DNA of 64,000 nt from Imbricaverruca yamaguchii. Its lineage: Eukaryota; Arthropoda; Thecostraca; Neoverrucidae. The notes under the pieces are model-generated. The model was not told the origin of the DNA, made no database searches, and saw only the letters and a list, made by a program, of their open reading frames with translations. Shown piece by piece: positions 12,900-25,859 of the stretch. The stretch lies in assembly GCA_034440575.1 (NCBI GenBank), contig JAOTOL010001643.1, positions 3,501,501 to 3,565,500 of the forward strand, in the 5' to 3' direction. The position numbers were made by a program, and so were the translations under genes. Position 1 is the stretch's first letter; the number at the start of each line of letters is the position of its first letter.

Positions 12900-14160
12900 A
12901 GAAATAGAAATACAAATAAACCGGTCGTCTGGCTCGAGCGTCGGTCGGCGGTACGGAAAATGACGGTCTGGACAGGTGGGACATCCTGGTGTGTGGTCTT
13001 CAAATGAGCAGGGGTCGATGAGGCACAGCGGGCTTCCGTGGAGTCATTCAGAGCAACAGTGCAGCGTGGGTCCTCAACGGTGATATCCCGAGGAGCATCA
13101 GGGGTAAAGTACAGCTTCGGGCGATGGTCATCAGGCGTAGTCAGTGGAGGAAATTCCGATTTTGACTCCATTGGCGAACTGGGATCGGCATCCTCCTTGC
13201 ATTATTTTCCATCGCTGACAACAAAATACAATGCCTGACAAAACCTACCAAGAAGACATAAAAACAAACAAATGTTTTCTCCTGTATTCACTAGTGACCC
13301 TACAAAGCGCAGCCAACTGCTTTACTATCGTTCCTACCTGGACTACCGTTTCCACGCTCTTATTCACACATAGCTCGAAGAAATTGCTGCAAACTCAGTT
13401 TCACCCATCTACAGTATCAGTCTTCTACTGATGTGTGTACAAGAAATTATTTGCTACTCACTAAGTAAAAAATGCACTCATAACCTGCACCTTTTTATTG
13501 GGATTACTCGTAAGGTCAGATATGGAACCTATATGTACCTTAAGACGTAGCGGACCTAAACCCAAATACTTTCCACCATTGTGCACTACAGATATGGATA
13601 TAGGTGTGCACACGAGATCAAATGGAGCTTAGATTAAGAACTTAACCAGCGGTGAAACCAGAACTTTACGACGGAGGGGCCGCTAGCTATTTTATTGCGG
13701 GGGAGGGGGCGAGGGGCAGTCAAGAGGCTTTTACATTTTAAGGGACTTCTCTAGCTCCCAGGGCGTCGAAATGCCAGGGCCTTCTGTTCCCGGCTGCCCT
13801 CAAACTCTTGGGACTCCTCCATCGAGCTCAATCAAGACTTTTTTTTCGCGCCGCCGATCGGGCTCCTCCCCAAACGAGTGAAGCTCTCGGCTTCGGTTGT
13901 GAACAAAAATGTACTTCTTGGGCACACAATCGAGATAGTTTTTCTACAATTTGCTCGCAACTCTATATGGACTACCAGCACTAACAAAAGTAACTACAGA
14001 ACAAATCCGGGTGTACAAATGCGTGTGACTTCCATATAAAGGATATACCATGATGTAACGTGTGAGCATCACGTGCATATAGCCTGCCATACCAAGTTCC
14101 ATGAAATTCAACTGTCTGTGATAATATTATATCGCTACACGCAAACAACTCTTAACTTAC
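12900..14160. other. Intergenic, nothing recognised
   Basis: No gene was recognised. The sequence holds a GC-rich part next to the LINE relic and then AT-rich DNA. Confidence 0.35.
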
Positions 14161-14166
14161 TCTAAA

Positions 14167-14274
14167 ACCGAACCGAATATAGCCGCTCTGAGCTGACTTG
14201 TCTGTGTGGCTGCATGTCCTGATATGCAACCACACAGAAACAAGTCAGTTCAGAGCAGCTACATTCTGTTCGGT
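14167..14274. other. Long imperfect hairpin (inverted repeat)
   Basis: Arms 14167-14215 and 14224-14274 are complementary over about 45 paired positions with a few mismatches and a small bulge, closing on an 8-base loop at 14216-14223. The inner stem pairs TGTGTGG with CCACACA and ACTTGT with ACAAGT. It is either a palindromic mini-transposon or a pre-miRNA-like hairpin; sequence alone does not decide. Confidence 0.6.
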
Positions 14275-14593
14275 CCTCTGATGCCGTCAGACAAGTACGA
14301 ACGGTGAATGACGCTTCCTCCGTAGCTCTCAGCCCCGTCAACCTAAAAACGCAGACCGCTAAGCCGATGCGAGAGCAGCCAGTACTGGAACCGGCCGGGC
14401 AGGCAGACAGTTCGTGCGAGTGGTATTAATCACTGAGCGACATTTACGAGCTCCAAGCTGCCGGAACGTACTGAACTTACCGAACGGCAGTACCGTCACG
14501 CGGTATGTAACAGACGCGTCCGACACAGTCATCTTGCTGTGGCGACGTTCTGTTCTTCCCTCACAGTCGAGGAAGACGGCCTCTCGCCGACTT

Positions 14594-14597
<4 letters not shown>

Positions 14598-14630
<33 letters not shown>

Positions 14631-14662
14631 GCGTGTGCGTGCGCGTATGCGTGCGCGTGTGC

Positions 14663-14706
<44 letters not shown>

Positions 14707-14708
14707 GA
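14598..14708. repeat. (GT)n microsatellite with GC interruptions
   Basis: About 110 bp of GT dinucleotide repeat interrupted by GCGT and GCGC units. Open frames on both strands are artefacts of the repeat. Confidence 0.95.
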
Positions 14709-14749
14709 TTGTGGTTTTAGCCGACTTGAGACGGACGCCTTGCCAGCCC

Positions 14750-15050
14750 GAAGGACTGTCGAGGGCTGGAGAGGTCCCCTGAGAGCTGGAGCAGACCGGA
14801 CTGATGCCCCTGATGGTTGGGAGGAACACCGAGGGCTGGAGAGGTCCCCTGAGAGCTGGAGCAGACCGGACTGATACCACTGATTGCTGGGAGGAACACC
14901 GAGGGCTGGAGTGGTTCCCTGAGAGCTAGAGCAGACCAGACTGATGCCCCTGATGATTGGAACACTGAGGGCTGGAGGGGTCTCCTGAGAGCTAGAGCAG
15001 ACCAGACTGACGCCCCTGATGATTGGGAGGAACACTGAGGAATAGACCGA
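14750..15050. repeat. 70 bp tandem array
   Basis: Four copies of a unit of about 70 bp containing GAGGGCTGGAGAGGTCCCCT and CTGAGAGCTGGAGCAGACC. Copies start near 14761, 14831, 14901 and 14966. No coding function recognised. Confidence 0.85.
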
Positions 15051-16272
15051 GCCACTTCTGTCCGCAGTCCGGACCGTCCCAAATGCGAGGCCAGTTGCCG
15101 TTCGCCTCGACAAGTACGACTCGTGTCCGCGCTGCTGAGCCATTCAATGGCCGACGGGCACGAGTGAGCACCATTCATCAAAGGCAATTATTACCAGCAC
15201 AGCACCGAAAGTCTAGCAGTGGCGATTTCTTCTGTTGTGGAAATGACATCACCGGTCAGGATCTCGTCAGTCGTGCTGAATCTAGGCACTTACAAATCAC
15301 TTGTCGTGGGTAAATGGTGCCACCATACCGTCGAGAGGATGAGCGGATCATAAGGAACCCGAGCCACTTTGTCAACTGCATGTTATCTGCAGAGGTTGCC
15401 CGGTTCGAGCCTGCCATTGGACATACTTTTAGTCCGCCGGTTCCGAAGCAGACGACAGCCGACGAGGGCCGCACACAGGACTAACCCAGTCTGCCAGCGT
15501 CCGAAGCATAGAGCTGGTGAGCGTGTTGAAGTCCAATACCGCGCATGTATGCGAAGTGAGTGCGTAAATGCCCCATACTTTCAGCGTGCACGATGTGGGA
15601 AATATCAGCAATTCACGCATTTAAAGAGATGTTTCGGCCAGTGACACGTCTTTGTGAATCTGGCATACTTTTGGCAATCTTTACTCAACTTCCACCGAAT
15701 CCAAAGGAATCTGGATACGCATCGTACGCGGAAACGCTTTGCTGGGAAGGGCACACGTCACCAAGTGAACGTAAATTATCTATGATGGTGAAAGAGAGCA
15801 ATATGTGCGTAATGCACTCGTCTTTATGCTTTGCTTGCATGCGCTTGCTTAAGCCCGCTACTGATTTGTTCATCTTCTGTCAAACGAGCCGGAATTGGTA
15901 GAATGTAGATGAAATGGTGGTGGAAAGAGCACCGAACCGTCGTGCTGCCACAGGAGAATGAAATGCTCTCACCGGCAGTCAGATCAAACAGCACAACCGA
16001 TGGAGCGGACCGCCACATGTCAGCTCATGCAAAAACCTGATCCATTGATCAGCAACTCAGCTCAAACAAAACAGCGTCCAAACAGATGATGTATAATACA
16101 CAAACTCTTAGCATGAACACTGTGAACATTATATACAACACGATGAACGAAGCGTATGGGTCGTTGACAAGCATGCGATGGGCATTATACAATCGTGTGA
16201 CACGAAGTGGCACCGTGCGACAATCCTCACGTACACTGAGGGACGGCCCGCAGTGTTCCTCATCGAGTGGTT
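15051..16272. other. VPS72 downstream flank, nothing recognised
   Basis: No exon or RNA gene was recognised. This is the region 3' of VPS72 and should hold its 3' UTR in the first few hundred bases before 16273, but no canonical AATAAA was found close by on the minus strand. Confidence 0.35.
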
Positions 16273-19200
16273 TCACTTCTTGGCGCTGCCGCCGGCGGCC
16301 AACGTTGCTGCCATCTGTCGACGCTGAGCCAGAAGTTGTGCTCGGCGCTCCTTCTGCTGTTGGCGCCACTTGATCCAGCGCGCCACCTGCGGTGTACGCA
16401 ACGTGTCAAACAGACCAATCTGACCCCACCTGTCGGCGTGTCAGGGGTCAGCGCGAGCGAATCCATACTTTTTGCCTGTAGGCGTGCCGAGTGTCAAGTC
16501 TGTTTCATATTCTCCCTCCTAGGAATATTGCATGAGCTTGAGGTGCTGACATAACCTCACTTGGCGCGTACAAACTACCCAGGATGTGACGACTTAGCAT
16601 ACATGATCGCACTGAGGACGATCATTTCAACGAGCTGAAGTCGCAGCTATGCAGTTTGTGAGGTCGGCTTGTACGTCGGATCATGGAAACAAACATCAGC
16701 ATACCGAAAATTGGGTTAGTTAACTATTTTGGTTTAACGGGCGCATCGACTGCATTGGCCTTACAGCGCCCACCGACAAAAGGGTTGGAAACTGTAACTT
16801 CAACGCATTAAATGGAAAGCAGTTTCGTATCTAGACACTCACTTATTCTCACAAGATTGGAGTAAATATACAGCACTGGCGTGCAGAAGAAGCAGTGATG
16901 TCATGTGATTCATCGGCTGTTTGGGATTCTTGGGAAGCAGAAGGCAAACAAACATACTCGTCATGGGGAAAGCAGAGGCAAGCAAGCATACAGCACTCAT
17001 ATTCAGATGCACCTCCACTGTACTGTAATGCAACTCTACTCTACTCTACTCTACTCTACTGTAGGAGCAGTGCTGGACGAGGTCGTTGTTGCATGAGTAA
17101 GCATGTAATTTGACGAGGAGGCTGACTGGAGCAGCTTGTGAACTGCCAACAGAGTTTCGCTTCGCTTTTACGATCCTATCAGTTCGACGCAAATTTGGCC
17201 AGATAAGTACTTTTCAGTTTCAGAGCAACAGGCCTAATGCATCGCAGTTCATCACTTTCTGCCAGCATGCGTGACTTTCACATGTTAGGAACGAGTAAGC
17301 CAGAAGCCTTGCGTCATATCTTGCGCACGATTACGAAATGGTATAGTGGTCGCTTGATTAATCAGTACTGCAATGCGTACCGGCCATGCTGACAGGTGAC
17401 TGTATGTGTACCAGCCATGCTGGCAGGCCACTGTACACGTATTGACCCAAGCTATTCTACAATGAGCTTGCCATCGACATTAAGTTGGAAATTGTGCCTC
17501 TATTATTATATGATTCTATGTTAAGCATCCGCATCATCGTGATCTCGTTTGATCTGCTTCTGCGCTTTTAATTTTAGCTATTTACTGTGGTCTTATACCG
17601 CGATTACCTTGCTGCGCATCACCCGTGACGGAAGGCAATGGAAGAATCACAGGGCGAAAAACTATCTTTCGATGTAAAAAAAAACTTAGCCGATATGTCT
17701 TGAACATTAGTGAGTTTTCACTGCACTTGGATAGCACAGACAGAGCTTTAACCATCACGGGAAGTCGAAGCCACTGAAATGCCCTTGCGATTGTTGTTTG
17801 TTTTTGGCCGAATGACATTTCGTTCATTTTCTGCAACACAAGTCCCGAATTTATCACTTTTTGTGTTTAGTTGAAAATTATCTTTTTTGCCCGTGCGTCT
17901 AGTTAGGTTAACTTTCAAAATCCGAAGAATTCAGCATTGGCTCGTAAAACAACCTAATGAAATGCACTATGTGGTCGACCAACGTTCACAACCAACCTGC
18001 AGTACACGTATGTTTCCTACCTCGGGTATGTTCCTGTTGCCCTTGAGTTCCAGCTGCTGGTAGTACGCCTCGCGCAGCACCTTGATGGCCTGTAGGTTGG
18101 CGTACGGCAGGCGGGTGATGGGGTCGAAGTAGCGGGCCGGCAGCCTGACGGAGGCACCAACAACACCGTGACCACACACAACTGTCGTGCACCGCCGCGT
18201 CAGAAGCTGACGCAGAGCGGCCCAGCCACACTGCGCGAAACCTCGCCAACGACCGTACCACGCTGTCCTCAAACATTGAAAGGGAGCCAACATCGAGGTG
18301 CCGACTGACTCTCACGAAACTGGAGTCAGAAGATGCTGCACCTATTCGGCTACGGAAATAAACCATGGGAATATGGCTGCGTCATCGAAAATTATCACAG
18401 TTGACAAACAGCATCTTTCTTGCATTGGTTGACAATACACCACGTTGGATGCAAATTCTCACCTGGTGATGGGACAAATGCTGCGCTGCTTAGGCTTGGG
18501 CTTCTCGTCGGGGAAGTACTGTTTAAGCATGGCCGGCTGGGAGAAGGAGATGAACGTACGCTCGCAGTGGCCCACTTCCTTGGCCTCGTACTTGATGTCG
18601 TCTCGCTCGGCGGCCGGCTCGGAGAACTCGATCTGGATGGTGGCTGACCTGTCAGTCGCCGCTCAGGGGCAAAGTCTGACGCGTCTCACAAGTGACAGCA
18701 GTGGGACTTACTCGCTGCACGGTGAAGTTAATCTGCAGGGACAGGGAAATTGGCGGCACAACTCCGGGGCAGGGACACCAGATATTAATTCGTCGCTGCA
18801 ACACTGCAGGGATACTACTTTGCAGCGCAGCGCCACCACGGTGCAACTGGTTCGTGCCACAGGGAGCTAACCCGGCGTCCTGTATGGAAGTACAGAGACA
18901 AGGCGAAGCTACTCCACAATCAATACGTGCTGAACAATGTTTGACTGAAGGAGTCGTATGTTTCATATCTGCAACGATAGCATCTTACACTTTCAATGTC
19001 TTCCATGGTAACATTCAGAAACTTACCATCACGAAAACCGGACCACTAAGCCATTATCCCAATGGTACATCCTTTGGTCAATAGAATACTCCTTGGGGGA
19101 AATGTGGGTTGTCCAGGGGAGTAGAGGGCAATGTGTAAAAAGCTGAAAGCGTACATATATATCATCTGAACAGGCATACACTAACTGATAACATGCTGCA

Positions 19201-22200
19201 TTCAGTGTGTTCTGGAGAAGAAACAAAAACGGTCATACCTGCATTCTGCTAATTTTCAAAAGATATTTGAAATCCTCATTAGATTGCTGAGGACTCCGAC
19301 GATAACGTCATATTGCTCATACCAACGCCTAAAGCTAGACATGAAAAAATACAAGCATGTTCATTGTTGTGGCAATTCCACTGATGCAAACCCTTCAAAA
19401 TAGCCAGGATACACAGTCTACACCAAGATACTATTTGGTTTCCATTGAATGCAGTTCTTAGCATGTTTTTTAGAAGGGAGACACTCCTAAGTGAAAAGGG
19501 AGAAGATTCGAATAAGGTTGAGATCCTTGGTATACACCTCCTTTACATGAACACTTTTACTTCCTTTGTGCATGAAGTTCTTCCAAGGATATTTTCTTTT
19601 ATACAAAGAAGATGCTCAAAAGCCAAAATGGAAAGGACCTAACAAAGATTGATATTTATCGGAATATGATCACTGTTTGCATGTTGTGCAAGATGTCTGT
19701 GCATACGGGCGTACATGTGCGTGCGTGGGTGCGTGGGTGCGTGCGTGCGTGGGTGCGTGCGTGCGTGGGTGCGTGCGTGGTGCGTGGGTGCGTGTGTGGG
19801 TGCGTACGTGCGTGGGCACATACGCTCCTCACCACCTCACCTGTATATCGTCCAGCCGCATGTCACCCTGGATGGGGGCGGGTGGCTCCACCACAGGCAC
19901 CTGCTCGATGAGCGGCATACGCACAGAGTGGTAGCGCACCATCGGACCGGTGCACTCCTTCTTCACCGGCTTCACCTTCTTCTTCTCGATCTCCATCAGT
20001 CGGTACTTCTCTGTGGGAGCACGAGGCTAGCGTTGGCGTATCGTCGAAATTGACAGCTACCTTCCTATCTGGCAGGACTTGATCATTCTTCAAAAGGGGC
20101 ACAGATCATAGGACGAGTAAGATCCTGGGGAAGCCCAATACACAGTAAGATCTGTTATGCGCCCTTCCTTCTCTAGTCATATATAAATCCATCACCACAC
20201 AGCACGGCACGAAAGGCAGATTACAACATCCCATTCCTTCGCCTCGTGCATTCATCGGTCACAGTATACTTCAGAACGGAGTTCTCACAACCGTTATCCT
20301 GCAGTTGAGAACCTGGCTCCAGAAAGTTGTCCTACAATGTCCTGGCTTTCGAGACTGATTGCACGCGAAGCGGCCATCGTCCGTTGAAAGGCCTAATTAG
20401 ATGAATATCCACTGAAAACGTGCGATTTCAATGAAGCGAAACAAGTAGCGTGTTTGCGATGGATCAAAGACGAAACGATAAACGTCACAGCACAAGCTTG
20501 AATGCTGAAATAGTTATAACCAGTAGATGCAGGGCAACCCATCGGTCATCATTCATAGACAATCAAGTTGAGGAGAATAGCACTAAACCTCACTAACAGG
20601 CAGGCACACACCTCACCAGATGTCCATCATTCACAGTTCCATTCGATACATTTCCGTTGCCGAAGACAAAACGAAGCATTGGTGGCTATCACAAGAATCA
20701 TGGAGACCAGACGGCAGAAGCAGTCTGACTATCAACGCCATCTCAAGCACAACTGTCGCGCCGGCTTCTCACCGAGAGTTTTGAGGTTTTCCTCTTCGGT
20801 TTGTTTCGCCTCCTCCAGGATCTCCTCCTGGGTCATTTTCTGTTCGAGCACGGTCTGCCGGGGCGCACGGCGCCGCTCTGTCTGCTCGCGCTCCCGCTGT
20901 CGGCGCGCCGTCTCGGCAGACTTGGCCAGTGTCGAGCGGCGCCGAGCAGCACCGACTGGTGACGGCGACAGAACCAACTGGTGATGGTGGCAGCACCAAC
21001 CGACGACAGCGCTCACACACTGACACGTACCGGACATCACACCACCAACTGGTGACAGTGACAGAACCAACCGGTGATGGTGGCAGCACCAACCGACGAC
21101 AGCGCTCACACACTGACACGTACCGGATATCACGCCACCAACTGGTGACAGTGACAGAACCAACCGGTGATGGTGGCAGCACCAACCGACGACAGCGCTC
21201 ACACACTGACACATACCGGATATCACACCACCAACTGGTGACAGTGACAGAACCAACCGGTGATGGTGGCAGCACCAACCGACGACAGCGCTCACACACT
21301 GACACGTACCGGATATCACACCACCAACTTGTGACAGCGATAGCACCAACTGGTGACAACAGCCACACGAACATGGTCCGAATATCATGGCACAAACTGG
21401 TGACAGTGATAGCGCCAACCGGCAACAGCACCCACACCCTGATACGTGCCGAATATTATAGCACCAGTCGGCGAAAATGACAGTATCAACTAGTGACAGC
21501 AGCTACACATGCTAAATACTGCAGCACCAACTGGCGGCAATGATAGCACCAATTGGTGGCAGTAATAGCATCAACTGGTGACAGCAGCCACACAACCATG
21601 GTCTGAATATTATGGCACCAACTGGCAACAGCAATAGCACCAACTGGTGATAGCAGTCATACATGGGCACATACCAAATATCACATCACTGACTGATGAG
21701 TGTAGCACCATCTGGTGACAGCATCCACACACGGAACAGTGCCGAATATCGTATCACTGACTGATGGCAGTGATAACATCAACAGTGACAGTACAACACC
21801 AACTGGTGACAGGAGCCACACACAAACATGTTCTGAATAATACAACACCAATTGGCAACAATGATTGCACCAATTGGTGCGTGATAGCACCAACTAGTGA
21901 CAACAGCGACACACGGACACATGCCAAATATGTCACACACTGATAACCATGATAGCATCAAATGGTGACCAATAAATACCTATACAAATGGCAACTGTGT
22001 AGTTGTAACAGTGCATTGTACATTGATAATGTGCACTCAGATGCGGAACTTGAACTAAAATCATACTACTCTTAATTGTCAGAATGGCATACAAGAGAAC
22101 TTCAGTCATAACAAATGTTAACCTTTCAAACATTGGACTATATATGAAATACATAAGACTTAAAACCAAATAGTAGCATCATATATTTGACAAGAACAAT

Positions 22201-23361
22201 GAAAATGCTTCTCACTGTGCAAAGTGTGTGATGTCTTTTTGGTCAGCTTGGCTTTCTTCTGTTTCTTTTCAACTTTAGGTGGTGATGTAGAAACGATGCT
22301 CTTCTTTTTCACTGGGTCCTGTAGAGAATGGATGTTCAATGTACTCAGCTATGACATATCTTTGTACACGACCATGCATACAGTCATGCTATATACAGGC
22401 ACTGCAAGCACCTCAGGCAACAATACTCACGACAAAGGATTGAAAACTGCCTGAGATGTACTTATACTAAGATGTATGAAGATGAGTCAGCTAGCACATC
22501 ATCTCAGCTATGTTTTACTATGCCTATGAAATAGTGCATTATCCAACTTTCTTCCCCCATTGATTATACTTCATGAAGTTTACGAACAATGAAGAGCACA
22601 TAAAAAGACACCTGATACGCTGTGGTTTCGGCTAAGTGTAAATCGTGCAAGAGTATGCACTAGTGTACTGTCTGAATAAGATCATGAAGATATAAAGCAT
22701 ACATCTCTTTCTGTTCCAACAGTCCCAATAGATTGTGGTACCTTGTAGGCCTTGGTGACAACCCCCTTCTGGGCACGCCGAGGCTTTTTGGCGTCGACGT
22801 CCTCGTGGTCCGACTTGACTTCGTCAGTCTCATCGATATCGAAATCAGAGTCCACCTGATCCTCGATTTCCTTCTCCGAGCTGGACACAGTGTGAGAGGA
22901 GTCAGTGAGGCACAGGCATCAACAAATGTATACAGCTCAGTCGCGGAAAATTCTGGTTTCCGAGCCATGCCATTCCAGCATATGCAAACATGCAATTGCT
23001 TAAATGATGCCTACATGCTTGAATTCAATGGCAAAACTGTTGAGAAAAGGAGTTCCACCATCCACAGTGACAGACAAGTCTAAAACGACACTGCACATAC
23101 AGTACTGTTACTGCAGTAGTTATGCAGTACATAACAGTAACATGTTGTGTGCAGTACATAACAGTACTGCACACAACATGTTGTTCCTTTGCAAGAGGAG
23201 CAATCTAAATGGAGTACTCACTGGTAATCATTGTCCTCTTCTTCTTCATTGAACCCTCCATAGGTATTTGCATAAAAATCATCTTCTTCGTCCTCAGCCA
23301 GCAGTTTGTTCATACGATTGCCAGCATTGCTTCTGCGTTCACGGGTGGTGGCCAATGCCAT
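16273..23361 (-). CDS. VPS72: VPS72/YL1, SRCAP and TIP60 complex subunit
   Basis: Eight coding exons on the minus strand: 23222-23361, 22742-22880, 22216-22318, 20773-20955, 19841-20010, 18463-18632, 18021-18144 and 16273-16386. All junctions are GT-AG with agreeing phases, giving 380 residues (human YL1 has 364). The N-terminal acidic part has FYANTYGGFNEEEEDNDY and VDSDFDIDETDEV, the hallmark H2A.Z-H2B binding region of YL1. Basic and coiled stretches follow (MTQEEILEEAKQTEEENLKT). The C-terminal YL1_C domain spans about residues 296-335 (ICPITRLPARYFDPITRLPY). YL1 is the H2A.Z chaperone subunit of SRCAP/SWR1 and also a TIP60 subunit, and it is nuclear. The start is the ATG at 23359-23361, giving MALATTRERRSNAGNRM, typical of arthropod YL1. 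Exon 4 is abutted by an in-frame 93 bp intronic array. A possible 21-base extra exon lies at 18712-18732. Confidence 0.93.
16713..16790 (+). mobile_element. SINE-tail fragment (group C)
   Basis: A short copy of the GGGCGCATCGACTGCATTGG sequence followed by GCGCCCACC, located in VPS72 intron 7. It is shared with fragments elsewhere in the window and matches the tail of the tRNA-derived SINEs. Confidence 0.5.
16800..18020. other. VPS72 intron 7, nothing else recognised
   Basis: Part of the 1634 bp last intron (16387-18020). It holds a short CTCTA pentamer run near 17035-17062 and otherwise nothing recognisable. Confidence 0.5.
19709..19818. repeat. GTGCGTGG-type tandem repeat in VPS72 intron 5
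   Basis: About 110 bp of 4-8 bp repeats built from GTGCGTGG and GTGCGTGC. It starts about 20 bp beyond the exon 5 splice donor of VPS72 (donor at 19840 on the minus strand). Noncoding. Confidence 0.9.
20956..21480. repeat. 93 bp minisatellite abutting the VPS72 exon 4 acceptor
   Basis: Copies of a 93 bp unit (with GCTCACACACTGACACGT near 21011, 21104, 21197 and 21290) begin exactly at the 3' splice site of VPS72 exon 4. On the minus strand each unit repeats the acceptor context TGTCACCAG/TTGGTGG; units end at 21048, 21141, 21234 and, as AAG, 21327. The array frame is open and in phase with exon 4. Diverged remnants with CAACTGGTGACAG continue to about 21950. Confidence 0.9.
21481..21960. repeat. 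Degenerate continuation of the 93 bp array
   Basis: Irregularly spaced ACCAACTGGTGACAG motifs and CCGAATAT-like motifs continue, with increasing divergence away from VPS72 exon 4. This is the gradient expected if the youngest copies lie next to the exon. Confidence 0.65.
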
Positions 23362-25859
23362 GATTTGACTCTTGTGAATAACAGAATATTTACTGAAAGC
23401 TATAAGAATTCAGGTCAGGATGAGATAATCTGTTTTATCTATTACAGTTATAGAGTCTCAGCAGTACAAACACTGCGATCTACAGGTAAGCCAACACTGC
23501 ATTGCCCTTGTGCAGTACAGAACATCTGGCTTGCAATGCCAAGAAGCAATGACCACAGTTGCAGGCTGTGCCCTCAAGGATCTCAAATATCGGATCATCA
23601 TCACATCATCATCAATCATTGACTTGATCATTGTATCTTAGACATGATATCTCCCTGCATATTGATGCTAACAAATGTTATCCTGTCAAAATATCACCCC
23701 TTGTCACACAAACAGAAACAATATGCCAATTCACTTCAATCACCAAGTGTAGGGTGAGGTTCAAAATTGGAGGTGTGGTATAAGCATCTTAATAGCTCCC
23801 CTCCATACAACATGGCATGATTCAGTCCCTCTATGGCAAATCAACCTCCCTTAAAACAATCACCACCACAAAGTCACTGAGCATGACACAAAGGATGGTG
23901 TGGAAATGTCTCATGAAAACCATCTCTAAAAAGCTTCTCATACCTTTCTAGTTTCAATGTCCCAAGAAATGGTACCAAAATGACATGATGCTGTCCACTA
24001 GAAAAAAAGAAAACCGCTAAAAGGAGTAACAGCCAGAGTTCTCAGATAGTTTTTGTACATATTTAACAACCCAGTCCCACAATTTCCTGAATAGAAATAT
24101 AGTGCAGATTCCACCTTTATGGTTTCTCTAACTTCACAAGGAATAAATGATCTCTTTAAAAGTGCATTCAGCAACAACTTAAATGACACATTGCGAGTAT
24201 AAGCAACTGATAGCATAGTTTTTACTTCTTAAACAGTAAGGGAGGATTTGGTTACCTGAAATTAAGGGTCAGGTCAGAGCTATGATAGAATGGTACAATT
24301 TATTTTTAGACATTATTTCAAGAGCACCATTACTTCAGAAAATCCCAATGAAAAACAACACATTTAAGACCACAATGCCTCAAAAAACCAAAACTTGACA
24401 TTTTTCACTTCCCTCAATATTAAATAAAATTCAGACAATAAAGTTGATGGCCTCAGCAGGCAACATTGCTCAAACTTTGCCTTGCCAAAGACAGTGTCTT
24501 TAAAATACTGTACAGAACAAGGAAAAACAAATGTGTTCCTGCAGCACCTGATCAGGCCAAAGTATAAGCCCAGGTACCATCACTTCATAAGTTTGAATGT
24601 GGCAATGCAAATGCTAACTATGATTCTTCATAGCATTGCAGTGGAAGTATCAGGAACAGAAGGATGTCAACAAGTGAAGGGAACATTAGCTTCAGACAAT
24701 GTCTTGTGTTCTACTCTACCTATCAGAAAAATATAAATTAAAAAAATTTTGAATTTTGAAACTTCAACAACATAAATGTGGGCAAAAATGTGAGGACAAT
24801 GGTCGATTTTGACTTAATTTTCAAATTCAAAGTAACTTTTTTGGGATACAATTTTGTGGGTGGCTTGGAACACCAATTGTCAAGTGCTTTCCAATGACAC
24901 CTATGACACCTATATTTTCTGTAAAGATGCTTAGGTTGGAGAATAGAGGAGGCATTTATCAACCCCCTGAGATGGGTAAGGATTTGACCAAACAGATGGG
25001 GCAGATTAAAAAGCACAAAACCTACCCAACCTAACCTAACCATACCACCTTTGTGATGATAAAATCAAAATGTTAGATAACAAATAGGCATTTTTCCGCT
25101 TCCATTACAAAAATCACAAGAAAAGCTATTGTGGAAGCATGATTCTGAATATCATTAAGATGTGACTATTAATTCCTGTAGCATTTTGTAGTTTCCAGTT
25201 TCATCCCATATAAATTATGCAGATACATGACAATAAGCATTCTCAACAGTGTACAGATGCCACTGACAGCTTCACTGAGAGTTATCTTATAGGAGTTGTA
25301 ACAAAAAATGATAGTTGGATTGTGATCATGCATTTCTTTACCATCTGAAAAGTAATCATTTATGGAGAAAATAAGTGGTCATATCACCATAATCATGTCA
25401 AAAAGCTTTGTATTCCCTCCAAAAAATTAAAAACCAAACTTGCCTTGATATTCAACTTTACCAGTAGAAGTTTGCATGGGATGATTCTGGTTGTTCTGGT
25501 TAGATTAGGTTAGGTTAGTGTATATTCCATCATAACATATTATATATCATCTAACTTGATCATAGTCAAGGCTAGGTTATGTTAACCTATTTTTCTATGA
25601 TTTATCTATTCATACACATCTTTTTTTTAATATTGAAATTATAACTTGGAACAGAAAAGTCAGCAGAGAAGCCACATGCAGCCAGCCATATGGGTGAGAG
25701 GCTGGCTTCACTGTGAACAGGTTGCATTCCAGTACTTCACAATATAATTAAGCTTTCTTTTGAGGACAATCATGCAGGCTTATATCTTGCATGACACCAG
25801 TGTCATCCACAGCAATGATATTTTCCCAAATTGTTCCAAGGTATGCCAGTATTTCTCTT
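23362..25859. other. Upstream flank of VPS72, AT-rich, no gene
   Basis: AT-rich intergenic DNA. TTAGG-like runs occur near 25023-25040 (ACCTAACCTAACC) and 25504-25518 (TTAGGTTAGGTTAG). A diverged interspersed repeat (AAAGTAATCATTTATGGAG and AAATAAGTGGTCATATC) lies near 25350-25430. No exon recognised; the VPS72 promoter should lie near 23362-23700. Confidence 0.45.

Noticed and set aside
18633..18648. GACAG at 18649 as the VPS72 exon 6 acceptor
   Set aside because: Joining it to exon 5 breaks the frame; the CATCCAG acceptor giving exon start 18632 is in phase and needs no unusual donor.
20769..21437. 222-codon minus-strand frame in the 93 bp array
   Set aside because: A second frame of the same repeat, out of phase with VPS72 exon 4; only the 228-codon frame joins the exon.
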